From: Candidatus Pullichristensenella stercoripullorum
GTDB taxonomy: Bacteria > Bacillota > Clostridia > Christensenellales > Aristaeellaceae
Direction of reading: 5' to 3'
Assembly: GCA_018712885.1 (NCBI GenBank)
Contig: DVGE01000043.1
Location: forward strand, 1-9,464
DNA: 9,464 nucleotides
Part shown: one piece after another, positions 1 to 5,629 of the stretch
Layout: every line of letters starts with the position of its first letter
Numbering within the stretch: position 1 is the first letter of the stretch
Made by a program: the position numbers and the translations under genes
Notes under the pieces: model-generated
What the model was told of the DNA's origin: nothing
The model's input: only the letters and a program-made list of their open reading frames with translations
The model's database searches: none

Positions 1-16
1 GCGGCGCTTGTTTTGC

Positions 17-697
17 TCAGAGGGCCTTATCGTATTCGTTGCACAGGGGGCAGGTCATGGGCTCGTCGTCCTCGATGGTGGTGTAGCGCAGACATTCTTC
101 GAGGAAGTAGTTGTCGGTGTTGTCGTCGTTGATGGAGGAGACTTCGCCGACCACCAGGTCGCTGCCCGGCTTGGGGCCGAAGATGTGCGCGATGTAGGGC
201 GTCAGCGAGATGCTGTTGCCCGGCTCCACCAGCACTTCTTCGCCCGCTTTGAACGTGTGCAGCACGCCGTCCATGTAGACGTCCACGTCCTCGTCGGTCA
301 TCTTGCCCGTGGCGGGGTCCACCTTCCACAGGTAGAGGCGCAACACGCCGCCGGCGCGGTTGATGATGTCTTCCGTCTTGGCCACGTGGTAGTGGTTGGT
401 GAGGCGCTGGCCGTCGCGCATGACGATGTACTTTTCGCAGAAGGGCACGCCGACAATTTTGTCGTCGATGCTGCCGTTGCGCACGGTGTAGAGCACGGAG
501 CCGATGTGCTCAAAGTCGTTCAGGCCATAGTCCGTGATGTCCCAGCCGAGCATCACTTTGCGCACGGTATCGAGCTTGCCGGCGTTGGCCTTCCACGTTT
601 CCAGCGGCCAGTAGGCGTATTCCGGCAGGTGGATATTGTTTTTTTGCAGGTAGTCCTTGGCCCAGGCGATGGCCTGGTTGACAGCCGACCGTTTCAT
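17..697 (-). CDS. D-lyxose ketol-isomerase (cupin-fold sugar isomerase)
   Basis: The 226-aa product resembles the D-lyxose isomerase family, which interconverts D-lyxose and D-xylulose in the cytoplasm; some members also act on D-mannose/D-fructose. The N-terminus (MKRSAVNQAI) and the HLPEYAYWPLETW segment (23-35) are typical. The single cupin domain carries NHYH (101-104), E109 and H171, which match the His-His-Glu-His metal site of the family, so the catalytic centre looks intact. Length fits the roughly 227-aa class rather than the shorter YdaE type. The C-terminus holds a CPLC pair (216-219) of unknown role. The start ATG has an AAAGGAG site about 10 bases upstream. It is the fourth gene of the ABC-transporter operon, 87 bp after the permease gene, which suggests it handles the imported sugar. 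True substrate in vivo is inferred, since these enzymes are promiscuous. No terminator is visible in the 16 bases left before the window edge. Confidence 0.9.
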   Translation of the reverse strand: MKRSAVNQAIAWAKDYLQKNNIHLPEYAYWPLETWKANAGKLDTVRKVMLGWDITDYGLNDFEHIGSVLYTVRNGSIDDKIVGVPFCEKYIVMRDGQRLTNHYHVAKTEDIINRAGGVLRLYLWKVDPATGKMTDEDVDVYMDGVLHTFKAGEEVLVEPGNSISLTPYIAHIFGPKPGSDLVVGEVSSINDDNTDNYFLEECLRYTTIEDDEPMTCPLCNEYDKAL

Positions 698-734
698 TGT
701 TTGTACGCTCCTTTATGATATTGCCGCCATGCAA

Positions 735-771
735 ACGCGCCCCGCGCCGGGTCAGACCGGGCGCGGAGCGT
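735..771 (-). other. Intergenic hairpin between permease and isomerase genes
   Basis: On the minus-strand mRNA, CCGCGCC and GGCGCGG (742-766) form a 7-bp GC stem. It continues through a C·C mismatch into GGT/ACC around a 3-base loop, and ACGC/GCGT can extend it outward (735-771). No U-tract follows, so it is not a normal intrinsic terminator. It sits just 3' of the permease stop and upstream of the isomerase ribosome site. It may protect the upstream mRNA from 3' exonucleases or be a processing point. The structure is seen; the role is inferred. Confidence 0.6.
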
Positions 772-784
772 GGCAGGGCGAAGA

Positions 785-1759
785 TTAGCCCTTGGCGCGT
801 TTGCGGGTGCGGAGGAAGTCCATATACACGGCGCCGAGGATGACGACGCCCTTGATGATGTACTGCCAGTCGGAGTTGACGCCCATCAGGTTCAGGCCGT
901 TATCGAGGATGCCGATGATCAGCGCGCCGATGAGCGTGCCGCCCAGACGACCCGAGCCGCCGGACATCGAGGTGCCGCCCACGACGACCGCGGCGATGGC
1001 GTCCATTTCCGCGGATTCGCCGGAAGTGCAGGTGCCCGAGTACAGACGGGAGGCGATGGTGATGCCGGCAAGACCCGCCATCAGGCCGCTGAAGCTGTAG
1101 ACGACGAACTTGACCTTCGCCGTGCTGATGCCGGAGAACTTGGCCGCGGTGTCGTTGCCGCCCACGGCGTAGATGTGCCGGCCCATGCGCGTGCGGTTGA
1201 GGAACAGCACGGAGATGATGAACACCACGAACATCGTCACCACCTGGGTGGGCACCGGGCCGATGTAGCCCGCGCCGAGGAACTTCCAGGCGTCGGTCAT
1301 GCAGCGGATGGGCTTGCCGCCCGAGTAGACGTAGGCGATGCCCTTGGCGATGTTCATCGACGCCAGGGTGACGATGAACGGCGGGATCTGCGTCTTGGCG
1401 ATGATGGCGCCGTTGAACAGGCCGAAGATCACGCCCGAGAGGACGCCGATGAGGATGCCCACGATCTCCGGCAGCCCCCACCAGACCACCGCCGCCGCGC
1501 CCAGCACGCCGGACATGGCGATGATGGAGCCCACCGACAGGTCGATGCCGCCCAGGATGATGACCATGGTCATGCCGCAGGCCAGCAGCAGGTTCGGCGC
1601 GCTCTGGCGCAGAACGTTGAAGATGTTGCGCTGGGTGAGGAAGGTGGTATGCGTCACCGGGTAGACGTACAGAAAGAGGATCATCACCGCCAGCGCGCAG
1701 AGGATGCCCAGGTTGTCCTTAAAATACCGCTTGATGCCTTTTCCCAATCTCTCAGCCAT
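785..1759 (-). CDS. Sugar ABC transporter permease, RbsC family
   Basis: This 324-aa integral membrane protein would form the membrane channel, probably as a homodimer, for the sugar delivered by the upstream binding protein. Hydrophobic segments recur along the whole length, the first at about residues 17-35 after a basic cytoplasmic N-terminus. Family hallmarks are the LGGIDLSVGS motif (69-78), PPFIVTLASM (126-135), the long glycine-rich GGTSMSGGSGRLGG loop (261-274) and a basic C-terminal tail. Length is normal for RbsC-like permeases (about 320-350 aa). The ATG has AGGAGGG seven bases upstream, lying inside the end of the ATPase gene; the two frames overlap by 8 bp, so translation is probably coupled. 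Family assignment is firm; the transported sugar is inferred from the lyxose isomerase downstream. Confidence 0.93.
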   Translation of the reverse strand: MAERLGKGIKRYFKDNLGILCALAVMILFLYVYPVTHTTFLTQRNIFNVLRQSAPNLLLACGMTMVIILGGIDLSVGSIIAMSGVLGAAAVVWWGLPEIVGILIGVLSGVIFGLFNGAIIAKTQIPPFIVTLASMNIAKGIAYVYSGGKPIRCMTDAWKFLGAGYIGPVPTQVVTMFVVFIISVLFLNRTRMGRHIYAVGGNDTAAKFSGISTAKVKFVVYSFSGLMAGLAGITIASRLYSGTCTSGESAEMDAIAAVVVGGTSMSGGSGRLGGTLIGALIIGILDNGLNLMGVNSDWQYIIKGVVILGAVYMDFLRTRKRAKG

Positions 1760-3272
1760 TGTCGTGCCCTCCTGATGCTTCTTGCGTGGCCAGTTTCATG
1801 ATGGCCTCCTGGCTGACCTCCTGGTAGGGGATGCAGCCCGTCACCCGGCCCTCGTACATCACGTATACGCGGTCGGCCATGTTGATGATCTCCGGCAGCT
1901 CCGAGGAGATCATGATGATGGAGACGCCCTGCTTGGTCAGTTCGTTCATGATCTCGTAGATCTCTGCCTTGGCGCCCACGTCCACGCCGCGGGTCGGCTC
2001 GTCGAGTATGAGGATCTTCGGGTCGGTGGCCAGCCAGCGGCCGATCATCACCTTCTGCTGGTTGCCGCCGGAAAGGTTGGCCACGCGCTGCTCCTGCGAG
2101 GGCGTCTTGGTGCGCATCTTGTCGATGAACTCCTGCGTGATCTGCTCTTCGAGTCTGCTGTTGACCATCAGGCTGTTGATGAACTTTTCCAGCACCTCGA
2201 TGGTGGAGTTGAACTTGACGCTCTGCACGTGATAGAGGCCCTCGAGCTTGCGGTTTTCCGGCACCATGGCGATGCCGAGCTTCATGGCGTCCACGGCCTT
2301 GCGGATATGTACTTTCTGGCCGTTTAAGTACACGTCGCCGGTGGAACCGGGCGTGAGGCCGAAGAGGCATTGCATGGTCTCGCTGCGACCCGCGCCGACC
2401 AGACCGGCGAAGCCGACGATCTCGCCGCGGCGCACCTCAAAGGATACGCCCTTGACGCGCGAGCGCTTTTTCTTGCCGTCGCTGAGGTTTTCGCACTTTA
2501 GCACGACTTCGGTATTTTCCACGTGGTCGCGCGTGTAGTACTGGTCCAGCTCGCGGCCGACCATCATGGCGATCAGTTCGTCGCGCGGGGTGTCCTTGAC
2601 CACGCGGGTGCCGACGTAGCAGCCGTCGCGCAAAACCGTCACGCGGTCGCAGACCTCGTCCAGCTCGCTCATCTTGTGGGAGATGTAGATGATGCCCACG
2701 CCCTGCGCCGCCAGATTGTGCATGATCTCAAACAGGGCATTGACCTCGCGGTCGGAGATGGAGGAGGTCGGCTCGTCCATGACCAGTATGCGGCAGTTGA
2801 AGGAGATGGCCTTGACGATCTCCACCATCTGCTGCTGGGCGATGCTCAGATCGGCGATCAGGGAGTCGGCGTCGATGCCCAGATCGAAGCGGTCGAGCAT
2901 CTTCTGGGCGTCGGCGCTCATTTTGGACTTGTTGACGCCGAAGGCGCCCATGGGCTCGCGGCCCAGGAAGATGTTTTCCGCCACCGTCATGTACGGCACC
3001 AGCACCAGTTCCTGATGGATGATGGAGATGCCGTTGGCGCGCGCGGAATTGACGCCCGTGATGGCGACCTGCTTTCCGTCGATGAAGATCTGGCCTTCCT
3101 CGGCGATGTAGATGCCGCCCAGCACCTTGATCAGCGTCGATTTGCCCGCGCCGTTTTCGCCCAGCAGCGCGTGGATCTCGCCGGCTTTGAGCTGAAAGTC
3201 CACGTTCTGCAGGGCCTTGACGCCGGGGAACGACTTGCAGATGTTTTTCATTTCGAGCAAATATTCGCTCAC
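1752..3272 (-). CDS. Sugar ABC transporter ATP-binding protein, RbsA/MglA family
   Basis: The 506-aa cytoplasmic ATPase has two fused ABC domains, as is usual for ribose/galactose-type importers (about 500 aa). Domain 1 has Walker A GENGAGKST (38-46), a degenerate signature LSIAQQQ (142-148) and Walker B ILVMDEP (162-168). Domain 2 has the altered Walker A typical of this family, VGAGRSE (292-298), signature LSGGNQQK (400-407) and Walker B ILILDEP (420-426). Only the first site is therefore expected to hydrolyse ATP fully. The start is GTG (product MSEYLLEMKN); the best upstream site is a poor GGTGG, so initiation may be weak. The next in-frame ATG (residue 8) has no better site. It follows the binding-protein gene by 224 bp of structured DNA and overlaps the permease gene by 8 bp. 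Confidence 0.93.
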   Translation of the reverse strand: MSEYLLEMKNICKSFPGVKALQNVDFQLKAGEIHALLGENGAGKSTLIKVLGGIYIAEEGQIFIDGKQVAITGVNSARANGISIIHQELVLVPYMTVAENIFLGREPMGAFGVNKSKMSADAQKMLDRFDLGIDADSLIADLSIAQQQMVEIVKAISFNCRILVMDEPTSSISDREVNALFEIMHNLAAQGVGIIYISHKMSELDEVCDRVTVLRDGCYVGTRVVKDTPRDELIAMMVGRELDQYYTRDHVENTEVVLKCENLSDGKKKRSRVKGVSFEVRRGEIVGFAGLVGAGRSETMQCLFGLTPGSTGDVYLNGQKVHIRKAVDAMKLGIAMVPENRKLEGLYHVQSVKFNSTIEVLEKFINSLMVNSRLEEQITQEFIDKMRTKTPSQEQRVANLSGGNQQKVMIGRWLATDPKILILDEPTRGVDVGAKAEIYEIMNELTKQGVSIIMISSELPEIINMADRVYVMYEGRVTGCIPYQEVSQEAIMKLATQEASGGHDNG

Positions 3273-3293
3273 CGCGTTTCACCACCGTTTCTT

Positions 3294-3320
3294 CTTCATG
3301 AAGCGCGCCGCGCGGCGCGC
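3294..3320. repeat. Perfect GC palindrome upstream of the ATPase gene
   Basis: GCGCGCCGCGCGGCGCGC (3303-3320) is an 18-bp perfect palindrome, and CTTCATGAAG (3294-3303) is a second perfect 10-bp palindrome touching it. They lie 22-48 bp upstream of the ATPase GTG start. In RNA the 18-mer could fold with a short loop or pair between molecules. Role unknown: it may be an mRNA-stability element that keeps ATPase expression low, or a protein site. Confidence 0.55.
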
Positions 3321-3329
3321 CGGGGAGCA

Positions 3330-3390
3330 GGCCCTATCGTCCGGCAAGCCGTGCCGCCGGACGCGGCGCTCTCTGCCGGACGGCAGGGCC
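3330..3390. repeat. 61-bp REP-like inverted repeat in the binding-protein/ATPase gap
   Basis: Arms 3330-3345 and 3375-3390 pair over 16 bp. On the minus-strand RNA there is one A·C mismatch and one G·U pair; the blocks are GGCCCT/AGGGCC and TCCGGC/GCCGGA. The loop contains its own 5-bp hairpin, GCCGC-CGGAC-GCGGC (3353-3367). No U-tract follows. Its place after a binding-protein gene resembles the stabilising repeats found in malE-malF-type gaps, where they protect the abundant upstream message. Whether other copies exist in this genome cannot be judged here. Confidence 0.6.
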
Positions 3391-3412
3391 TCCTCGCGCG
3401 TTCAAGACTTCG

Positions 3413-3446
3413 AAAAGGGCTTTGCCCTGACGAACAAAGCCCCTTT
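3413..3446 (-). terminator. Hairpin after the binding-protein gene, possible partial terminator
   Basis: On the minus strand, 3435-3446 and 3413-3424 form a 12-bp stem with one G·U pair around a 10-base loop. Its core is GGGCTTTG/CAAAGCCC, with TTTT on the 3' side. The four U residues either close the stem or act as a short tail, so termination would be leaky. A second, exclusive fold, AGGGC-AAA-GCCCT followed by TT, is also possible within 3413-3428. It starts 50 bp after the binding-protein stop and would let that protein be made in excess over ATPase and permease, as importers of this type need. Confidence 0.55.
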
Positions 3447-3496
3447 CCTCATTGCTTTCTTACAGCTGTGTCAGCGGGTCAGAGCCGTGTTTCGGC

Positions 3497-4414
3497 TTAC
3501 TGCCAGCCGTCCGTGCCATACTCGGCAACGTTGTCCGCGTTGATCATGAAGGTCTCGATGGGATAGCGCTCCTCGACCTCTTCGCCGGCCAGCCACTGAT
3601 AGTAGACCTCGGCGATGGTCTTGCCGATGGTGATCGGGGACTGGGCGCCGGTGCCGGTGATGCCGCCTTCCGCGATCAGAGCCTTGACGTCGGGGGAGCC
3701 GTCCACGCCGTAGATCAGGGCGTCGGAGCCGGCCGCCTCAGCCGCCGCGTAAGCGCCCAGAGCCGTCGGGTCGTTGCCGCCGAAGATGGCGATGGCGTCG
3801 GGGTTGGCGGTCAGGGCGTCGGTGCCGTTGAGGTTGCCCTGCTCCTGGTTGCCCATCGAGTCGATCTGGGCGACGATCTCAAAGGGAACGCCGCTATCCT
3901 CGATCGCCTGCAGGAAACCATCGGTGCGGTCCACGACGGACTGCATCGTCGGGGAATCCAGCACGATGATCTCGCCGCCGTCCGGGCACTTCTCAGCCAG
4001 GTCCACGCCGCAGACGTAGCCGGCGTTGTAGTTATCCGAGCCGGCGTAGCTGACGAGATAGCTCATGTCGGCCACTTCGGTATCGAAGCCGAAGATCGGG
4101 ATGTTGGCTTCCTTGAGCAGGTCGAGGCCGGCGATGACGCCGTCGCGATCCACGGGGTTGAGGAAGATGGCCACGATGCCACGGGAGATCAGATCCTCGA
4201 TCTGGGAGATCTGGTTTTCATTGCTGTTCTGCGGGTCAAGGGAGATCAGCTCGTCGCCATGCGCTTCGACGACTTCGCGGATCGCGCCCTCGAGCGTCAC
4301 GAAGAAGGGGTTGGTGCCGTCCATGCAGGTGTAGCCGATGAGGTTGCCTTCCGCCATCGCGGTGCAGCCCAGCAGCATTGCCAGCGCCAAGACCAGGATA
4401 AGTACCTTTTTCAT
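3497..4414 (-). CDS. Sugar ABC transporter substrate-binding lipoprotein (RbsB-like)
   Basis: The 305-aa product is an extracytoplasmic sugar-binding protein of the periplasmic-binding-protein type I / RbsB family that delivers ligand to the permease. The N-terminus is a signal peptide: MKKVLILVLALAMLLGC with lipobox LLGC, so Cys17 would be lipidated; cleavage after AMA (21) is an alternative. The mature part begins IGYTCMDGTNPFF, a typical first strand and sugar-contact loop. Later blocks include PVDRDGV, FGFDTEV and GGNDPTALGAY, all usual in the family. The reading frame stays open far upstream (to 5125) across the repressor gene, but the ATG at 4414 is chosen because AAGGAGG lies 9 bases before it and the signal peptide starts there. 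First gene of the operon, behind a strong promoter. Sugar specificity is not readable from the sequence. Confidence 0.93.
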   Translation of the reverse strand: MKKVLILVLALAMLLGCTAMAEGNLIGYTCMDGTNPFFVTLEGAIREVVEAHGDELISLDPQNSNENQISQIEDLISRGIVAIFLNPVDRDGVIAGLDLLKEANIPIFGFDTEVADMSYLVSYAGSDNYNAGYVCGVDLAEKCPDGGEIIVLDSPTMQSVVDRTDGFLQAIEDSGVPFEIVAQIDSMGNQEQGNLNGTDALTANPDAIAIFGGNDPTALGAYAAAEAAGSDALIYGVDGSPDVKALIAEGGITGTGAQSPITIGKTIAEVYYQWLAGEEVEERYPIETFMINADNVAEYGTDGWQ

Positions 4415-4436
4415 TCTGTAGACCTCCTTATTTTTA

Positions 4437-4453
4437 GCGGATAAGCCATCCGC
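4437..4453 (-). promoter_or_regulatory. Leader hairpin next to the binding-protein ribosome site
   Basis: GCGGAT-GGCTT-ATCCGC on the minus strand gives a perfect 6-bp stem with a 5-base loop. It ends about 7 bases before the AAGGAGG of the binding-protein gene. It could keep the ribosome site open, protect the 5' end, or be a regulator target. The roughly 115-base leader around it did not match any riboswitch I recognise. Confidence 0.45.
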
Positions 4454-4537
4454 CTGGCATACGGTGCAAAAGAGGTTATACATTGGATGTCTTGCGGTAA
4501 ATGGTTTTATGGAACATTGTGCATATCGCGTGCTTCT

Positions 4538-4577
4538 ATTATAAAGAAAACGGTGTTCTTTGTCAATCGTTTTTTTT
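4538..4577 (-). promoter_or_regulatory. Sigma-A promoter of the sugar operon, with A-tract UP element
   Basis: On the minus strand, TTGACA (4561-4566) and TATAAT (4538-4543) are separated by exactly 17 bp: both hexamers match the sigma-A consensus fully. Eight A residues (4570-4577) lie just upstream of the -35 and could act as an UP element. Transcription would start near 4531, giving a leader of about 115 bases before the binding-protein ATG. So strong a promoter on a sugar operon implies tight negative control. A poor palindrome (about 4500-4518, AATG...CATT) lies downstream of the start, but no convincing operator is seen. Confidence 0.9.
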
Positions 4578-4587
4578 ACATTCGCGC

Positions 4588-4617
4588 AAAGAAAATGCGT
4601 CCCGGAGCGGGGAGCGC
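4588..4617 (-). terminator. Probable terminator of the repressor gene
   Basis: Directly after the repressor stop, the minus strand can form GCG-(bulged C)-TCCC, a 6-base loop CGCTCC, then GGGA-CGC (4597-4617), followed by ATTTTCTTT. Stem plus U-rich tail fits an intrinsic terminator, though the stem is only 7 bp with a bulge. It would insulate the sugar-operon promoter, which begins about 20 bp further on, from read-through. Confidence 0.5.
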
Positions 4618-5229
4618 TCAGACGGTCTTGCGAAAATAGCCCACCGCCAGGCCGAGGATGCGCACGCTGTCGCTGTTCTCCGGGGTGAAGAGCATCGGCG
4701 CAAAGGCGGGGTTGAGGGGCATGAGCTGCACGCCCACGGGCAGGTGGTAGACGCGCTTGAGGGTGGCGGAATCGTCCACCACCACCGCCGCCACCTGGCC
4801 GTCGAGCACGTCGTCCTGGCTGCGGATGTAAACCACGTCGCCGTCCTTGTAGACAGGTTCCATGCTTGAGCCTTTGACTTCGAGGGCGAAGTCTGCATGC
4901 ACGCTGCCGCCCACGTCTACATACGTCTCGTGCTCTTCCTCGGCGAAGATGGGCTCGCCCGCGGCGATGGTCCCCAGCAGCGGTATGCGCCGCGCGCGCA
5001 CGGGGCGCAGGTTTTGGGGCAGGGGCGCTTCCCTGCGCTCCACCAGCGCCGTCAGCGGCACGCCCAGCAGTTTCGCCAGCTGCGCGAGCGTTTCCAGATC
5101 CGGCTCGCGCTCGTCCTTTTCCCACATCGCCACCGCCGAGCGGGAAACGCCCAGCGCCTCGGCCACGGCCTGCTGCGTCAGCGCCCGCCCCGAGCGCAGT
5201 ATGCGTATACGGTCGCCCAATGTGTTCAT
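4618..5229 (-). CDS. CI/LexA-like phage repressor: XRE HTH plus S24 peptidase
   Basis: This 203-aa protein would be the master repressor of the adjacent phage-type genes. Residues about 6-60 are an XRE helix-turn-helix (LTQQAVAEALGVSRSAVAMWE). After a linker comes an S24 self-cleavage domain with candidate scissile bond A90-G91 (GTIAAGEP), nucleophile Ser122 in KGSSMEP, and general base Lys158 in ATLKRVY. All catalytic parts are present, so RecA-stimulated self-cleavage in the SOS response is expected. The ATG at 5229 is chosen because GGGAGGG (5236-5242) lies six bases before it; the in-frame ATG at 5235 is too close and the one at 5277 lies upstream of the predicted promoter's -10. It differs from host LexA in its neighbours and in its operators, which do not match the Gram-positive LexA box. 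Autoregulation is predicted from the operator inside its own promoter. Confidence 0.9.
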   Translation of the reverse strand: MNTLGDRIRILRSGRALTQQAVAEALGVSRSAVAMWEKDEREPDLETLAQLAKLLGVPLTALVERREAPLPQNLRPVRARRIPLLGTIAAGEPIFAEEEHETYVDVGGSVHADFALEVKGSSMEPVYKDGDVVYIRSQDDVLDGQVAAVVVDDSATLKRVYHLPVGVQLMPLNPAFAPMLFTPENSDSVRILGLAVGYFRKTV

Positions 5230-5248
5230 GCGCATCCCTCCCGCCCTT

Positions 5249-5277
5249 AGAATATCACGAAACGTGAACAAACGCAA
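5249..5277 (-). promoter_or_regulatory. Leftward promoter of the repressor gene
   Basis: On the minus strand, TTGCGT (5272-5277) and TATTCT (5249-5254) have a 17-bp spacer. Each hexamer matches four of the six consensus bases, so strength should be moderate. A 13-bp operator fills most of the spacer (5255-5267), so bound repressor would directly block RNA polymerase. The transcript would start near 5242 with a very short leader. Confidence 0.75.
5255..5267. promoter_or_regulatory. Operator O1, TCACGAAACGTGA
   Basis: A 13-bp palindrome (TCACG-AAA-CGTGA) lies between the -35 and -10 of the repressor promoter. It is one of four near-identical copies in 352 bp. Best explained as the repressor's own binding site, giving negative autoregulation. 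Confidence 0.85.
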
Positions 5278-5286
5278 GCCAAAATG

Positions 5287-5299
5287 TCACGAAACGTGA
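5287..5299. promoter_or_regulatory. Operator O2, TCACGAAACGTGA
   Basis: Identical to O1 and centred 32 bp from it, close to three helical turns, so dimers would sit on the same DNA face and could bind cooperatively. It lies upstream of the -35 of the repressor promoter, about -51 from its predicted start. It does not overlap the rightward promoter. Confidence 0.85.
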
Positions 5300-5322
5300 A
5301 CAAAATTTCGCCGGGCGGCGCG

Positions 5323-5338
5323 CCATGTATTGACATGG
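5323..5338. promoter_or_regulatory. Second-type inverted repeat on the rightward -35
   Basis: CCATGT-ATTG-ACATGG is a perfect 6-bp inverted repeat whose centre overlaps the TTGACA hexamer (5330-5335). It is unrelated to the TCACG operators. It may bind another regulator, such as the 78-aa XRE protein encoded just downstream. Chance is possible for a single site. Confidence 0.45.
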
Positions 5339-5358
5339 ACGGCAAAAGCGCGTATAGT
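5330..5358 (+). promoter_or_regulatory. Rightward early promoter
   Basis: TTGACA (5330-5335), a 17-bp spacer and TATAGT (5353-5358) form a strong sigma-A promoter, with transcription expected near 5365. Operator O3 (5364-5376) covers the start point, so this is the promoter the CI-like repressor should silence. It drives the 78-aa XRE gene and the DUF1492-like gene. Confidence 0.88.
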
Positions 5359-5363
5359 AATAG

Positions 5364-5376
5364 TCACGAAACGTGA
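5364..5376. promoter_or_regulatory. Operator O3, TCACGAAACGTGA
   Basis: Third exact copy, centred at about +6 of the rightward promoter and 77 bp from O2. It directly precedes ACAAAAGGAGG, the ribosome site of the XRE gene. In the transcript it could also fold as a 5-bp hairpin with an AAA loop. Confidence 0.85.
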
Positions 5377-5392
5377 CAAAAGGAGGGATACG

Positions 5393-5629
5393 ATGGACGC
5401 GGGCAAGATCGGGAAACGGCTCGTTTCTCTGCGCGGGGCGCGGCGGCGCGAGGAGGTGGCAAAGGCGGTGGGCGTGAGCTTTTCCGCGCTGTGCATGTAC
5501 GAAACGGGGAAGCGCATCGCCCGGGACGAGGTGAAAGTGCGGCTTGCGGACTACTACGGCGTGCCGGTGGAGGATATTTTTTTCGCCGGCATGTCACAAA
5601 ACGTGACAAAAGGAGGAAGACAGGCATGA
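5393..5629 (+). CDS. Small XRE-family DNA-binding protein, Cro-like position
   Basis: The 78-aa product is essentially one XRE helix-turn-helix: KIGKRLVSLRGARRREEVAKAVG, then SFSALCMYETGKR and YYGVPVEDIFF (about residues 5-65), with a short basic tail. It is the first gene of the rightward operon facing the repressor, which is where Cro or an early regulator sits in lambda-like circuits. The ATG has AAAGGAGGG eight bases upstream; the open frame extends back to 5330, but that would place the start upstream of the promoter's -10. Operator O4 lies inside its last codons, and its TGA overlaps the next ATG (ATGA), so translation is probably coupled. The small size and lack of a second domain suit a Cro-like competitor, but binding to the TCACG sites is only inferred. 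Confidence 0.82.
   Translation: MDAGKIGKRLVSLRGARRREEVAKAVGVSFSALCMYETGKRIARDEVKVRLADYYGVPVEDIFFAGMSQNVTKGGRQA
5594..5606. promoter_or_regulatory. Operator O4, TCACAAAACGTGA, inside the XRE gene
   Basis: Differs from O1-O3 by one base (G to A in the left half). It lies within the last codons of the 78-aa XRE gene and 19 bp before the next start codon. The following bases, ACAAAAGGAGG, are the same as after O3. No promoter is recognisable just upstream, so a bound repressor might act as a roadblock, or the copy may be a relic of duplication. Confidence 0.7.

Noticed and set aside
770..4444. Several plus-strand frames of 300-350 codons over the sugar operon
   Set aside because: They oppose strongly supported transporter genes and encode Asp/His/Ala/Val-rich shadow sequences without a domain.
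4415..4537. Riboswitch in the leader of the binding-protein gene
   Set aside because: The leader is only about 115 bases with one small hairpin, and I could not match it to a known class.
4555..4580. Catabolite-responsive (cre) site near the sugar promoter
   Set aside because: AACGATTGACA looks partly similar, but the outer TG and CA positions cannot both be matched with correct spacing.
4415..5125. In-frame upstream extension of the binding protein (542 codons in all)
   Set aside because: The extension crosses the repressor gene and the sugar promoter and is low-complexity. The signal peptide and ribosome site place the start at 4414.
4618..5229. Host LexA
   Set aside because: The S24 domain is shared, but the operators do not match the Gram-positive LexA box and the gene faces a phage early operon.
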